A program made the translations under genes and the position numbers. The notes under the pieces were generated by a model. That model worked only from the letters and a program-made list of their open reading frames with translations. It searched no databases and had not been told where the DNA came from. Shown piece after piece: positions 52,753 through 62,412 of a stretch of 64,000 bases of DNA. Position 1 is the stretch's first letter, and each line of letters starts with the position of its first letter. Origin of the DNA: an uncultured Pseudomonadales bacterium (GTDB lineage: Bacteria > Pseudomonadota > Gammaproteobacteria > Pseudomonadales > Azotimanducaceae); the NCBI GenBank assembly GCA_951813295.1, contig CATOTI010000001.1, forward strand, positions 62,001-126,000. The letters are read 5' to 3'.

Positions 52753-55728
52753 TTAGAAGGCCATCCTGACCCCGAACCGGATCTCGTAACGCGAAGCATC
52801 ACCAATCCGGGCTTCCGGCGTGGTGCTGTTCTCGTTGACCGTGTTCGGGAAGTTGGCCTTGTAGAGCACGCCCCAATCGTCATTGATCAAGTTCGTCAGA
52901 TTGTCGATGACGAGGAACGCCGAGGCGTAACCCGTACCGATGCTGAGTTCCTGCTCGACGCGGAAGTCCACCTTCCGCCACCACGAACCCGTCTCCGAGT
53001 TCCGGGAAACGCCTGGGCGCAGGACGTTGTCGCGGAAGTCGAGGAATGGCGTGAAGCCGTAGGGATTGATGGTGCCGTTGAACGTGCGGCTGTACGGATA
53101 GCCCGAGTTGACCTGACCGTAGAGCGAGAACCGCGTTGTGTTCTCACCGAAGAGATTCACTTCGTAGTTCAACACACCCGTGAAGCGGTGCTCGATGTTG
53201 TAGTTCGAACGGGACAAGACCTCTTCTTCGGGATCGAAGAAAGCACGGTTCTGGTAGTTCGAGAACGCGACCGAGCTCGTCATCGGCGCGACGTCTTCGG
53301 CGTCCGTGTAGGCGTAGCCGAAGGTCCAGTCGATACCGTTGTCATATCCATGCGAGAGAAAGAAGGACGCGCCGATGGATTCGTCGCCTTCGGAGCTGTT
53401 CGTCAGCACAAAGGTCGGCTCGCGCGCGCTGTCGTAGATCGGGTAGCCGTCCGGATTCGTACCGACTTGCTCGAGATCGCCGTGCTTGACGATGGCGGTG
53501 TCTTGGGCGCGCGTCAGCAGCACGTCGCCCATGAGTTGGAGTCCGTTGTCGAAGACATACGTTGCACCCAACGAGAACTTCCACTCACTCGGCAGTTCGA
53601 AGCTCGGGTCGAGATAGTTGATCTCGAAGTTATCGCCAACGCCGCTCGCGACTGCTTCGTAGAGCTCGGACGGGATCCCCCAACCGGGCCCGTTCGGCAC
53701 ACCTTCCTCGAGACCGAGGTAGACGACATCGTCATCGAATAGCGAGCGGCTGCCGTCGGTGTAGCCGAACGAGCGGCCACGTTGACCGAACTGCAGCACG
53801 TTGTTGTTCGAGAAGTTGTTCGACAGCCACACGTTCGGGTTACCGCCCGAGTAGAGGCCGACCCCGCCGCGCAGCGTCAGCGCGTCGGTCGCGTAGTAGG
53901 TCAAGCCGATGCGCGGCTGCACGAGGCCTTCCCCGTCGACGGTCGTCGAGTTCGAGAAACCGTAGTCCTGGACAAAGGTCGGGTTCTCCTCCGGCGCGTC
54001 GTCGGACGTGTACCAGTCGTAGCGGAGCCCGGCGACGACGGTGAGCTTGTCCATGGGCGAAAACTCGTCCTGGATGAACAGCGTGTTGACGGCATAGCCC
54101 CAGTCTGCGGCGGCGTCGTTGGAGTTATTCGACGGCGCGTTGTTGTAGTAGATCGCCCGCGGCAGGCCGGCGCGGAAGTTGTCCATCCCGCGGAAGCGGA
54201 TTTCGGTTTCCGTGTGCTGGACGAAGAGGTTGAAGACATCCAACTGCTCGCGCTCGACACCAAAGCTCAGGGCGTGTGAGCCCATGAGATAGTTGGCGCG
54301 CAAGGACCAGTTCAAGACGTCGTAGTTCAGCTTGTTCGACTGCCGGCTGTCGTCGCCACCGAGGTAGACGTCGACGTCGTCGAGCTCGACGCGAATTTCG
54401 CCGAAGTCCGTACCGCCGACTGTGGCCTGGCGGTTGTCGAGTTCGATATAGCCGAGACGGAGTTCCGTGCTGAAAGTCTCTGTCCAGTCGCTGTAGAGCG
54501 TACCGACGTAGGAGGTGAGTTCTGCGCCACGTTCATAGAGATGGTTACGGAACTCGAACTCGTTGAGATCGCCGTCCGATTCCGTGAAGTTGTTGCCGTC
54601 GTTGTAGTTATAGGTGAAGGCGAAGCGATGGTAGTCGTTGATGTACCAGTCGATCTTCACGAGCAGCTTCTCGTCTTCGTTAGCGAGGCCGGTCGGGATA
54701 CCGCCCGGATCGTACTGATAGAGGGAGTTGGCGATGCTGACGATTTCATCCAGCTCAGCCTGTGAAACCTGAACCTCGTTAACCGCGCCGGAACCGATCG
54801 CGCCACGCTCGAACAGGTTCACGCCCTCGAGCTGTTCGTAGGCCGCAAAGAAGAAGAGCTTGTCCTTGATGAGCGGCCCGCCGACGTTGAAGCCGAAGCG
54901 GGTTTCATCGAACGACCCGGTGACGATGGGGTCACCCTCGAGTGAGTCGTTTCGCAGGTCCTCGTCGGTGTAGTCGTAGAAGAAACCGCCGAAGAATTCG
55001 TTGCTACCCGACTTCGTGACGGCGTTGATGTTGCAGGCGCTGAAGCCACCGTACTTGACGTCGAAAGGTGCCAGTTCGACGGCGACCTGGTTGATCGCGT
55101 CGTAGGAGAACGGCATCCGCTCCGTCGGGTAACCGTTCGAATTCAGACCGAACGAATCGTTGTTGCGCACACCATCGAGAGTGAGGCTATTGAAACGCGA
55201 GTTCTTGCCACCGCACTGCACGGCGTTGATGTCGCCGCGCGATTCGTCGACGAAGATTCGCGGATCGACACGAAGTACGTCGGTGATGTTGCGGTTGATC
55301 GAAGGCAGCGTCTCGAGCTCTTTCAAGCCGAACGCCGCGTTCGGTCCCACCGCGACCTGCGAAGTAATGCGCGTGCCTGTCACGACCATCTCTTCGACAC
55401 CGGACGAAACCGACAGCCCGAAGGAGAGGTCGGTGGTTTCGCCGAGAATGAGTGCAACGTCTCGCAATGTCTGCGTGCCGAAGCCGGTACGGCGCACCGT
55501 GACGGCGTAGTCATCGTCGACGGGTAGATTGCGGATAGAAAAAACGCCTTGGGCGTTTGAAGTGGCCGAACGAGAGAGCGATGTGCCCTCGTTGCGGATA
55601 GTGATCGAGGCGTCGGCGAGCGGGGTGCCGCTCTCGTCAGTTACCACGCCGCGAACACCGGATGACGTCTCGATGGCGAGCGCGGTGCTCGTCAACAGAG
55701 ACAGAAAGAGAACGGCGACGAAACGCAT
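52753..55728 (-). CDS. Oar-like TonB-dependent outer-membrane receptor with N-terminal carboxypeptidase-regulatory domain
   Basis: 991 residues. A signal peptide (about 1-18, STALAIE) is followed by a carboxypeptidase-regulatory-like beta-sandwich (about 24-105, VRGVVTDESGTPLADASITI), then a plug with MVVTGTRI and LETLPSINRNITDVLRVDPRIFVD. A large beta-barrel ends RFGVRMAF, with the terminal Phe used for outer-membrane insertion. The layout is that of Oar-type receptors, which import large substrates or peptides. The plug and barrel carry conserved cysteines (AVQCGGKNSRFN, FSACNINAV). GGGGAAC lies before ATG 55728. It may serve the adjacent periplasmic hydrolase set. Confidence 0.9.
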   Translation of the reverse strand: MRFVAVLFLSLLTSTALAIETSSGVRGVVTDESGTPLADASITIRNEGTSLSRSATSNAQGVFSIRNLPVDDDYAVTVRRTGFGTQTLRDVALILGETTDLSFGLSVSSGVEEMVVTGTRITSQVAVGPNAAFGLKELETLPSINRNITDVLRVDPRIFVDESRGDINAVQCGGKNSRFNSLTLDGVRNNDSFGLNSNGYPTERMPFSYDAINQVAVELAPFDVKYGGFSACNINAVTKSGSNEFFGGFFYDYTDEDLRNDSLEGDPIVTGSFDETRFGFNVGGPLIKDKLFFFAAYEQLEGVNLFERGAIGSGAVNEVQVSQAELDEIVSIANSLYQYDPGGIPTGLANEDEKLLVKIDWYINDYHRFAFTYNYNDGNNFTESDGDLNEFEFRNHLYERGAELTSYVGTLYSDWTETFSTELRLGYIELDNRQATVGGTDFGEIRVELDDVDVYLGGDDSRQSNKLNYDVLNWSLRANYLMGSHALSFGVEREQLDVFNLFVQHTETEIRFRGMDNFRAGLPRAIYYNNAPSNNSNDAAADWGYAVNTLFIQDEFSPMDKLTVVAGLRYDWYTSDDAPEENPTFVQDYGFSNSTTVDGEGLVQPRIGLTYYATDALTLRGGVGLYSGGNPNVWLSNNFSNNNVLQFGQRGRSFGYTDGSRSLFDDDVVYLGLEEGVPNGPGWGIPSELYEAVASGVGDNFEINYLDPSFELPSEWKFSLGATYVFDNGLQLMGDVLLTRAQDTAIVKHGDLEQVGTNPDGYPIYDSAREPTFVLTNSSEGDESIGASFFLSHGYDNGIDWTFGYAYTDAEDVAPMTSSVAFSNYQNRAFFDPEEEVLSRSNYNIEHRFTGVLNYEVNLFGENTTRFSLYGQVNSGYPYSRTFNGTINPYGFTPFLDFRDNVLRPGVSRNSETGSWWRKVDFRVEQELSIGTGYASAFLVIDNLTNLINDDWGVLYKANFPNTVNENSTTPEARIGDASRYEIRFGVRMAF

Positions 55729-55950
55729 TCCAATTGTTCCCCAACAGCCAAAAAAGCGCGCGTATTCTACAGGCGGAACGTGAAGATCTGGTTAATCCTG
55801 GCGTCGTTTTTGCGCGGCTTTTGAGCGCGGGTGCAAACGAGCGAGGCGGGGATCCGTGCCCAGGCGCCGAGGAACTCGTTTGGTTCGGCGAGTTGACGAT
55901 CGCGCGTCGATCGTTGCACGTTCGTGGAGAGAAAAAGGGGGATAGGTCTC

Positions 55951-58257
55951 GTGCGTTTGGTTCTCGTTATCTGTTTCTCGATTACGTCCGTCTGGCTCGC
56001 AGCCGCGGAGCGGACCGTGGAGACGCACGTCCTCGACGGTCTCGAAGGTCCCGCGGAGATTCGAATCGATCGCTGGGGTGTCCCGCACATCTACGCGTCG
56101 ACCCATTACGACGCTTTCTTCGTGCAGGGCTTCAATGCGGCTCGCGATCGCCTCTGGCAGATCGACACTTGGCGACGGCGCGGGCTGGGTCGTCTGGCTT
56201 CCGTTCTGGGCGCAAAGTACGCGGAACAGGATCGGGCGAACCGGCTCTTTCTCTACCGGGGGGACATGTACCGCGAATGGCTCTCTTACGGATCCGACGC
56301 CAAGGCAATCGCGAGCGCGTTTGCGAATGGGATCAATGCCTATATCGACCTGATCGAGCGCGAGCCCGAACGTCTGCCACCTGAGTTTGCCGTCCTCGGC
56401 TACTCGCCGGAGCGTTGGCACGCCGAGGACGTCGTCCGTATCCGCAGCCACGGCCTGTGGCGCAATGTCTCGAGCGAAGTTCAGCGGGCCGAGCTGATCT
56501 GCCGATTCGGCGTGGAGAAGGCCCTCGCATGGCGAAAACTCGAACCGGCGTGGCCGCTCGTCGTCCCCGAGGGCCTCGACCCGTGCGCCATCCCGAGCGA
56601 CGTGCTCGATACTTACCGTCTCGCGAAGGCGGCGGTGGTGTTCGACCCCGAAGCCGATGGTGTGGCGACGATTCCACGCGACGATTTGGCCGGGCTCGGT
56701 AGCAACAATTGGGCACTGGCGCCTGAACGCACAGCGAGCGGGAACGCGATTCTTGCCAACGACCCGCACCGGGGCCACGCGGTCCCGTCGCTACGCTACA
56801 TCGCGCATCTCGTCGCGCCCGGACTCAACGTTATCGGCGCGGGTGAACCGGGCCTGCCGGGTGTCTCGATCGGACACAACGAGCGCATTGCTTTCGGCCT
56901 CACGATATTTGGCCTCGACCACGAAGATCTCTACGTCTACGACCTCGATCCTGATGATCCGACGCGTTACCGATACGCCGACGAGTTCGAACCGGTCCGG
57001 CGAATCGCGGAAACGATTCCGGTCCTCGGGGCGGATCCGCAAGACGCGGTGCTCGAATACACGCGCCACGGCCCTGTCATCCATCGCACCGACGAACGAC
57101 TCTTCGCGGTGCGGGCCGCGTGGCTCGAACCCGGCATGGCACCGTATTTCGGTAGTGTCGAGTACATGCGCGCCGAGAATTGGCGTGAGTTCGTCGCGGC
57201 GCTCAACCGCTGGGGTGCACCCGCCGAGAATCAGGTCTACGCGGATGTCGACGGCAACATCGGCCACAAACCGGCCGGGCTCTTTCCGCGTCGTTTGAAT
57301 CACGACGGCGTACTGCCCGTGCCCGGTGACGGGCGCTACGAATGGTCGGGTTATCACGACATGGATGCGTTGCCGGAGACCTACAACCCGGCGTCCGGGT
57401 TCGTTGCCACGGCCAACGAGATGAACCTACCGGGCGACTATCCGATCGCCGCGCGACGCGTCGGCTTCGACTGGTCGGCGCCGTGGCGCAAACGACGGAT
57501 CGATTCGGTTCTCGAGCGCGCGGACGGCCACCTGCTCGCCGATTCGCTGGCCTTGCAGACGGATACGACCTCGCTTTTCGCAGCAGAGGTCATCAGTCGA
57601 TTGCCGAATGCGATTCCCGGCGCCGCGAAGGCGCTCTTTGCGAACTGGCGTGGCGACATGGCCGCCGGGTCCGCTCCGGCCGCGCTTTTCGGGACCTGGT
57701 ACTACCAGCACTTCCTGCCGGCCATGGCGGAATCCGAGTTCGGTGCCGAGGCAGGCATTCGATCGCTCGATCTCGATTTCATGCTGGCGGCGGTGGCCGA
57801 TCCTCGTCGCGCAGCCTTGATTGAGACGACGTTGGTCGCGGCGCTCGAGAGCCTCGAGGAGACCCTTGGCACCGATAGAAAGAACTGGCGGTGGGGCGAT
57901 CTGCACGAGATCGCCTTGCGACATCCACTCGAGGAGCATCTCACCGACGCCGACCGGCAAGCCTGGGCGTTGCCTCGATTCCCGCGTGGTGGCACGGGGA
58001 ACTCACCGAATGCGGCGCACTTCGATCGCGACGATCTCGATGTCCGCGCAGGGGCGTCCTGGCGCATGGTGGTCGATACGGGTGACTGGGACGCGGCGAT
58101 GATGGCGAACACACCGGGCCAATCGGGAGATCCGCGCTCGCCGTTCTACGGCGATCTACTGGAAACCTGGGCAAAAGACGAGAGCGTACCGTTGCTCTAC
58201 AGCCGCTCGGCGATCGAAGCCGCGACCGTCGTCGAGATTCGCCTCCGGCCGCGCTAG
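55951..58257 (+). CDS. Penicillin acylase-family N-terminal-nucleophile hydrolase
   Basis: 768 residues. A signal peptide (about 1-18, SVWLAAAE) precedes the alpha chain (WGVPHIYASTHYDAFFVQGFNAARDRLWQID). An autocleavage site follows at GLGSNNWAL, where Ser251 becomes the N-terminal nucleophile of the beta chain. NDPHRGHAVPSLRY and later NEMNLPGDYP complete the fold. The family covers beta-lactam acylases and N-acyl-homoserine-lactone acylases, so either amide could be the substrate. GTG 55951 after AGGGGGATAGG is preferred; GTG 55924 adds nine residues. Periplasmic, divergent from the receptor. Confidence 0.87.
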   Translation: MRLVLVICFSITSVWLAAAERTVETHVLDGLEGPAEIRIDRWGVPHIYASTHYDAFFVQGFNAARDRLWQIDTWRRRGLGRLASVLGAKYAEQDRANRLFLYRGDMYREWLSYGSDAKAIASAFANGINAYIDLIEREPERLPPEFAVLGYSPERWHAEDVVRIRSHGLWRNVSSEVQRAELICRFGVEKALAWRKLEPAWPLVVPEGLDPCAIPSDVLDTYRLAKAAVVFDPEADGVATIPRDDLAGLGSNNWALAPERTASGNAILANDPHRGHAVPSLRYIAHLVAPGLNVIGAGEPGLPGVSIGHNERIAFGLTIFGLDHEDLYVYDLDPDDPTRYRYADEFEPVRRIAETIPVLGADPQDAVLEYTRHGPVIHRTDERLFAVRAAWLEPGMAPYFGSVEYMRAENWREFVAALNRWGAPAENQVYADVDGNIGHKPAGLFPRRLNHDGVLPVPGDGRYEWSGYHDMDALPETYNPASGFVATANEMNLPGDYPIAARRVGFDWSAPWRKRRIDSVLERADGHLLADSLALQTDTTSLFAAEVISRLPNAIPGAAKALFANWRGDMAAGSAPAALFGTWYYQHFLPAMAESEFGAEAGIRSLDLDFMLAAVADPRRAALIETTLVAALESLEETLGTDRKNWRWGDLHEIALRHPLEEHLTDADRQAWALPRFPRGGTGNSPNAAHFDRDDLDVRAGASWRMVVDTGDWDAAMMANTPGQSGDPRSPFYGDLLETWAKDESVPLLYSRSAIEAATVVEIRLRPR

Positions 58258-58281
58258 GAACAAGACGTGCATTTAGGAACT

Positions 58282-59217
58282 ATGAAGATGACCGGATCGC
58301 GCCGTTGGGTTACCTCGTTTGCCGTTGTCCTGATGTCGTTAGGCGCGTTCGGGGATGATCAGAATGTCCCGACAGGCACCGATATCGTTGGGAGTTTTCC
58401 CTGGATCACCGATGGGCTCGGCAACCATCAGTCGAAGGTGGAGCAGGCTTATGCCGCTGGGCGGGTGATTGAGCGGTTACGGGATTTCTTCGCGGATGAG
58501 TCCAGAACGAGGATCTGGAATCACGGCGCGGGCAAGCGCAAACATCCTCGCCTACCCGTCGACCTCGATAGCTTGCCGCCTGGGGTAGGCCCATTCGGGC
58601 TTTTCGTCGCCTTCGAACCCGCGGACATCGACCTTTACCGCGCGCTTCTGCCACCAAACTTCGACATGCCGAGTGCCCCCGCGGTTTCCATCGTCGCGAT
58701 CGACTACAACCAACCGAACCCGGTCCGGCGCTACAAAGAGGGCATGGTGATGCTCAAGGCCTTGGCGTCGAACGGCACGGAGACCTGGTATGTGCACAGC
58801 ATGCCGGTGGAAGACTGGCTGATGCTCGCGATGGGCCACGACTGGGGCTTTCGCAAAGAACTCTTCGACATGGTGGTGTCGAAAGACCACGCGGCGGTGC
58901 ATCGGCGCGATGGCGGTCTCTTCTACTCACTCGAACTAATCGAGGAGCGATACAACGAGGCAACGGCGATCGTTCCCGATGGTGGTGCGGGCGGTATCAA
59001 CAACATGGCCGTCGTTTATCCGCCGAATCCGGCGATTGCGATGATCCACGGGGTCGAAGGCGCCGTCCGCGCGATCGAGAAAGACCGATCGATGGTGCGA
59101 ATCCGCGTCGGCGATGATGTCGATTGGGCCCCGCTCGTGCCCGCGTCGGGCGAAGCACCGGGTTACTTCCAGCGCTTTGTTTATGACCGAGCGAACGGAT
59201 TCATTCTCAAGATCTGA
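58282..59217 (+). CDS. Exported acetoacetate decarboxylase-fold protein
   Basis: 311 residues. A signal peptide (about 1-24, LGAFGDD) is followed by an acetoacetate-decarboxylase-like core: LYRALLPPNFDMPSAPAVSI, VAIDYNQPNPVRRYKEGMVMLKA and HSMPVEDWLMLAMGHDWGFRKE. In cytosolic decarboxylases a Lys forms the Schiff base; two Lys lie in the conserved stretch here, but I cannot say which aligns. Export is unusual for the fold. ATG 58282 has TTAGGAAC upstream. It starts 24 bases after the acylase and is probably in the same operon. Function unknown. Confidence 0.65.
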   Translation: MKMTGSRRWVTSFAVVLMSLGAFGDDQNVPTGTDIVGSFPWITDGLGNHQSKVEQAYAAGRVIERLRDFFADESRTRIWNHGAGKRKHPRLPVDLDSLPPGVGPFGLFVAFEPADIDLYRALLPPNFDMPSAPAVSIVAIDYNQPNPVRRYKEGMVMLKALASNGTETWYVHSMPVEDWLMLAMGHDWGFRKELFDMVVSKDHAAVHRRDGGLFYSLELIEERYNEATAIVPDGGAGGINNMAVVYPPNPAIAMIHGVEGAVRAIEKDRSMVRIRVGDDVDWAPLVPASGEAPGYFQRFVYDRANGFILKI

Positions 59218-59225
59218 GGGCGTTG

Positions 59226-60791
59226 CTATTCCCCGTGTCGATCGATGCGCTCGAGCCGAATGATTTTTCCGCCTGTTCGATCTTCGAGTAGCAGGTAGAT
59301 CGTTCCGTCCGAGCCCTGCTCGATGTCTCGGATCCGCCCGACGCCTTTGATGAGGGTCTCCTTGTCGAGCAGCCGGGTACCGTCGAGGCGGACGCGCAAA
59401 AGACTGCGCGCCTTCAAAGAACCGACGATGAAATCGCCGCGCCATTCGGGAAACTGATCGCTATCGGCAATGATGAAGCTCGACACTGCAGGTGATGGCG
59501 AAAGATCGACGATCGGTTGTTCGATCGCGCTGCCCTCGATATCGATGTCGAGTTCAGCGCCGTAGTCGACCGGTGATCCATCGTAGTTGGTGCCGAGCGA
59601 AGTCAACGGCCAGCCGTAGTTTCGACCGGGGCGCAGGTGGTTGATCTCGTCACCGCCGCGCGGGCCGTGTTCCGTTCCCCATAAACCGCCCGCGCCACGG
59701 TCGAATTCGAGGCCCTGAGGGGTGCGATGGCCGTAGGTGTAAGTGCTTGGGTAGACGCCGTCGAGTGATACGAACGGGTTGTCGATCGGAATTCGCCCGT
59801 CATCGTGCACGCGGTGGACTTTGCCGCACGGGGCGCGAAGGTCCTGAATACCTTCGATGAATCCGCACTTCATCCCGATGGAGAGAAAGACGTGTCCGCG
59901 ATCGTCGAAAGCGATGCGTCCGCCGGCGCCGTAGTCCCCGGTCGGCATGTAGTCTTCGAGTCGCGCCTGCCAGATGACCTGCTCGTCCGTCCAGACACCG
60001 GCCGCGATACGGCCGCGGACCAGGCGATTCATCGACACGCCGCGGTCGTGTTCGCGACTACGCCGGTTACAGCGTTCACATCGGTGGCTGTGGGCGAGGT
60101 AGACCCATCCGTTCTCGACGTAGTCGGGGTGCACGGCGATGTCGAATAGCCAACCCTCGCCGAGGTCCGTATCGAGCCCTTCGATCCGGAAAATGTTGTG
60201 TAGCGCGACGGGCGTTCCTGCGATCAGCTCGGATTTCGCACCGGCGGCCGTCACGATGCGAACGCCGCGCGTTTTCTCGACGACGAGCAACTCGCCGTTC
60301 GGCAGAGGCGCGATGGAATACGGCAGCGGATCGAGGCCGTCTGCCACGCTCGCCAGCCGGAAGTCGTGCCACTCGGTTTTGAACGACGTCGACGGGATCG
60401 ACATCGGCGTGTCGTAGTTGAAGCTCGCGTAGTTGATGTCGGCTCGTGCTTCGAGGATGTAGAGAGCGATTCCTTTGATCTCGATCGGCGAGAACGTCGC
60501 CCGCCAGGCGGGCATGCCGGCGGATACCGAACCGACGGCGATGCTCGCGGCGATCTCGTCCACCGATTCGCCTTCCGATAGATCGGCGCGCAGCGATGTG
60601 CCTTGTGCCGCACCCTCGAGGTTCTCGCCGTGGCACACAGCGCAGTGCTCCTGGTACCTCAGCCTCGATTCCGTGACGCCCGAATACGCGGCGATTTCCT
60701 CTTGAGCGAGGCTCGCGGCGGACAGCACGACGGCTAACGCCATGATCCATGGTCGGATCGACGCGATCAGGAAACTCTCGCCACGCACCAT
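59226..60791 (-). CDS. PQQ-dependent sugar dehydrogenase-like protein with N-terminal cytochrome c
   Basis: 521 residues. A signal peptide (about 1-30, ASLAQEE) is followed by a cytochrome c domain with CAVCH (Cys50, Cys53, His54) and then a six-bladed glucose/sorbosone dehydrogenase-type propeller. The propeller shows LPNGELLVVEK, DIAVHPDYVENGWVYLAHS, GAGGRIAFDD and EHGPRGGDEINHLRPGRNYGWP. It oxidises a sugar or alcohol and passes electrons to its own heme in the periplasm. An insert HRCERCNRRS in the propeller is odd. The start is uncertain: ATG 60791 lacks a clear ribosome site. Confidence 0.85.
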   Translation of the reverse strand: MVRGESFLIASIRPWIMALAVVLSAASLAQEEIAAYSGVTESRLRYQEHCAVCHGENLEGAAQGTSLRADLSEGESVDEIAASIAVGSVSAGMPAWRATFSPIEIKGIALYILEARADINYASFNYDTPMSIPSTSFKTEWHDFRLASVADGLDPLPYSIAPLPNGELLVVEKTRGVRIVTAAGAKSELIAGTPVALHNIFRIEGLDTDLGEGWLFDIAVHPDYVENGWVYLAHSHRCERCNRRSREHDRGVSMNRLVRGRIAAGVWTDEQVIWQARLEDYMPTGDYGAGGRIAFDDRGHVFLSIGMKCGFIEGIQDLRAPCGKVHRVHDDGRIPIDNPFVSLDGVYPSTYTYGHRTPQGLEFDRGAGGLWGTEHGPRGGDEINHLRPGRNYGWPLTSLGTNYDGSPVDYGAELDIDIEGSAIEQPIVDLSPSPAVSSFIIADSDQFPEWRGDFIVGSLKARSLLRVRLDGTRLLDKETLIKGVGRIRDIEQGSDGTIYLLLEDRTGGKIIRLERIDRHGE

Positions 60792-60830
60792 TGGGGATCG
60801 ACCCTCATCTGCTGGGGAATCCAAGTAAAC

Positions 60831-60866
60831 ACTTCTTGAGGAGACTGCCGCACGTCTCCAAGAAGT
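60831..60866. promoter_or_regulatory. Long inverted repeat between divergent cytochrome genes
   Basis: ACTTCTTGAGGAGAC and GTCTCCAAGAAGT form arms of 13-15 bases, identical but for two extra bases (AG) on the left, with an eight-base spacer. It lies between the divergent dehydrogenase-cytochrome and cytochrome-lipoprotein genes, 40 bases before one start. It could be an operator for both or a hairpin in a leader. No T-run follows. Confidence 0.45.
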
Positions 60867-60972
60867 ACAGCGGTCAAGTTTCCGGCGTCCCGTATTCGGC
60901 TAGGTGATTCCCACGGTGTTGGGGGTTCAGGGCCGCTCCTACGATCAAGAACCCCATATTCAGGAGCGTGCG

Positions 60973-61431
60973 ATGGTGCGTTTCGCCCCACTTCTTCTGC
61001 TGCTTCTTCTCGTTGGCTGCGGCGACCTGCAGCAACGCGGTTTCAGCCTGCCGGAAGGTGACGTCACCAAAGGCCAGTCCGTGTTCATGGCCCTCGGATG
61101 CCGGGCCTGTCATCACGTGGACTCGAGCAATCCGGATCTTGTCGTCGCGCGCGACGATGAGTCACTCACGGAGATCGACGTCGGTCTCGGTGGTGAAGTC
61201 GGTAGGAGCAAAACCTACGGCGAACTCGTGACGTCGATCATCAACCCCTCGCATCGGATCTCGCCCGAGCATCTTCATTCGCGTTATTCGGTGGACGGCA
61301 TATCGCGAATGGCGAACTTCAACAGCGTCATGACCGTCGAAGAACTCGTCGATCTCGTCATGTACCTCGAGCGAGCGTACGAGCTTCGGGTGGTTCGTAC
61401 GCCTTACCCGAATTACCCGTACTACCACTGA
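60973..61431 (+). CDS. Cytochrome c-type lipoprotein
   Basis: 152 residues. The lipoprotein signal LLLLLLLVGC has its lipobox Cys at 16. A single heme site CRACH (Cys43, Cys46, His47) follows GQSVFMALG, and later Met residues in SRMANFNSVMTVEELVDLVMYLE supply the second axial ligand and the typical C-terminal helix. AGGAG lies seven bases before ATG 60973. Predicted membrane-anchored periplasmic electron carrier. It is divergent from the dehydrogenase-cytochrome gene and may be its electron acceptor. Confidence 0.87.
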   Translation: MVRFAPLLLLLLLVGCGDLQQRGFSLPEGDVTKGQSVFMALGCRACHHVDSSNPDLVVARDDESLTEIDVGLGGEVGRSKTYGELVTSIINPSHRISPEHLHSRYSVDGISRMANFNSVMTVEELVDLVMYLERAYELRVVRTPYPNYPYYH

Positions 61432-61570
61432 CGTCGGTTGGCGGCCGCTGAATCGTCTTCCGGGCTCGGCCAGCGAAAAGTGCCCCGACGATACCCGGTC
61501 GCGCGGGTTAGGCACTCGCGATCGGGACGACGTCGTCACCGGGATTGAGATACATGACCTGAAAGCAAGA

Positions 61571-62371
61571 TCACAACACCCGTTCGCTCATTTCGTGTTC
61601 GTGGAATGGCGATCCGGCGGGTCTCTTCCGGGACGCGCTCCAAGGCGCGATGTGGCAATCGTCGCCGACGTAACGCAACGCGAGCGAGCGCCGCGTCTCG
61701 CCGTCGCGCGTCGCGCCCCCGCCGTGCAAGGTGCCGACGTGAAAGATCACCACATCGCCAGGTGAGCAGGCGTACGAGACGATGTCCCATTCGTCGCGGT
61801 TCGATTCGATCGCGGGGATGTCCGCGGCACGAAAACTACCGTAGATCGAGGAGTACACGGGGCCCAGATGAGACCCTCGGACGACCTCCAGCGAATGCGC
61901 GGCGTCGACAGGATCGAAACACATCCAGACCGTGACGGCGTCGAGCCCCTCGCAGCCGAGATCGGCGGCGTCCTGGTGCCAGCCGGTGCGCTCGCCACCT
62001 TCCTTCAGGAAAACCTGCTCACCGATGAACCAGGCGTTTGATGTTTGATTCTCGCCGGCGAACAGAGTGCCGAGCGCGGCGGTGATTTCCCCGGCGTCCT
62101 TGACCCCGCGATAGATCTCGCGTGCATGTGGATTGCCGAGGTCCTGGTAGAAGAAACCGCGTTCCGGGTGGTCGATTAAGCGCGCCGCCGCTTCGCTCGT
62201 CACTGACGCCAGGTCGTTCGTGTAGAGGCGCGAGGCGAACGGACCGGCGTTCTCGATGCTCCAGCGCCAGGCGCGTTCCGCCTTTGCGAGGGTCTCGGCG
62301 GAGAGAACGCCGGGTATATGCACCACACCGTCACGCCTGAACCTTTCCTGTAGATCAGCGGCTTCGGTCAT
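61571..62371 (-). CDS. Phytanoyl-CoA dioxygenase-family protein
   Basis: 266 residues. ERFRRDGVVHIPGVLSAETL is the usual family opening. The iron site is His132-x-Asp134 in TGWHQDAADLG and His216 in GTLHGGGAT, with the 2-oxoglutarate-binding Arg in ETRRSLALRY. Non-heme Fe(II)/2OG oxygenase, cytosolic. Such genes are numerous in marine and sponge-associated bacteria, and the substrate is rarely phytanoyl-CoA. ATG 62371 has GGGAACG upstream; ATG 62383 adds four residues. It is downstream of the hydratase gene on the same strand, 41 bases away. Confidence 0.87.
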   Translation of the reverse strand: MTEAADLQERFRRDGVVHIPGVLSAETLAKAERAWRWSIENAGPFASRLYTNDLASVTSEAAARLIDHPERGFFYQDLGNPHAREIYRGVKDAGEITAALGTLFAGENQTSNAWFIGEQVFLKEGGERTGWHQDAADLGCEGLDAVTVWMCFDPVDAAHSLEVVRGSHLGPVYSSIYGSFRAADIPAIESNRDEWDIVSYACSPGDVVIFHVGTLHGGGATRDGETRRSLALRYVGDDCHIAPWSASRKRPAGSPFHEHEMSERVL

Positions 62372-62412
62372 CAACGTTCCCATCGCGCGCCAGCTTTGCT
62401 GGGGCGGCGTTG

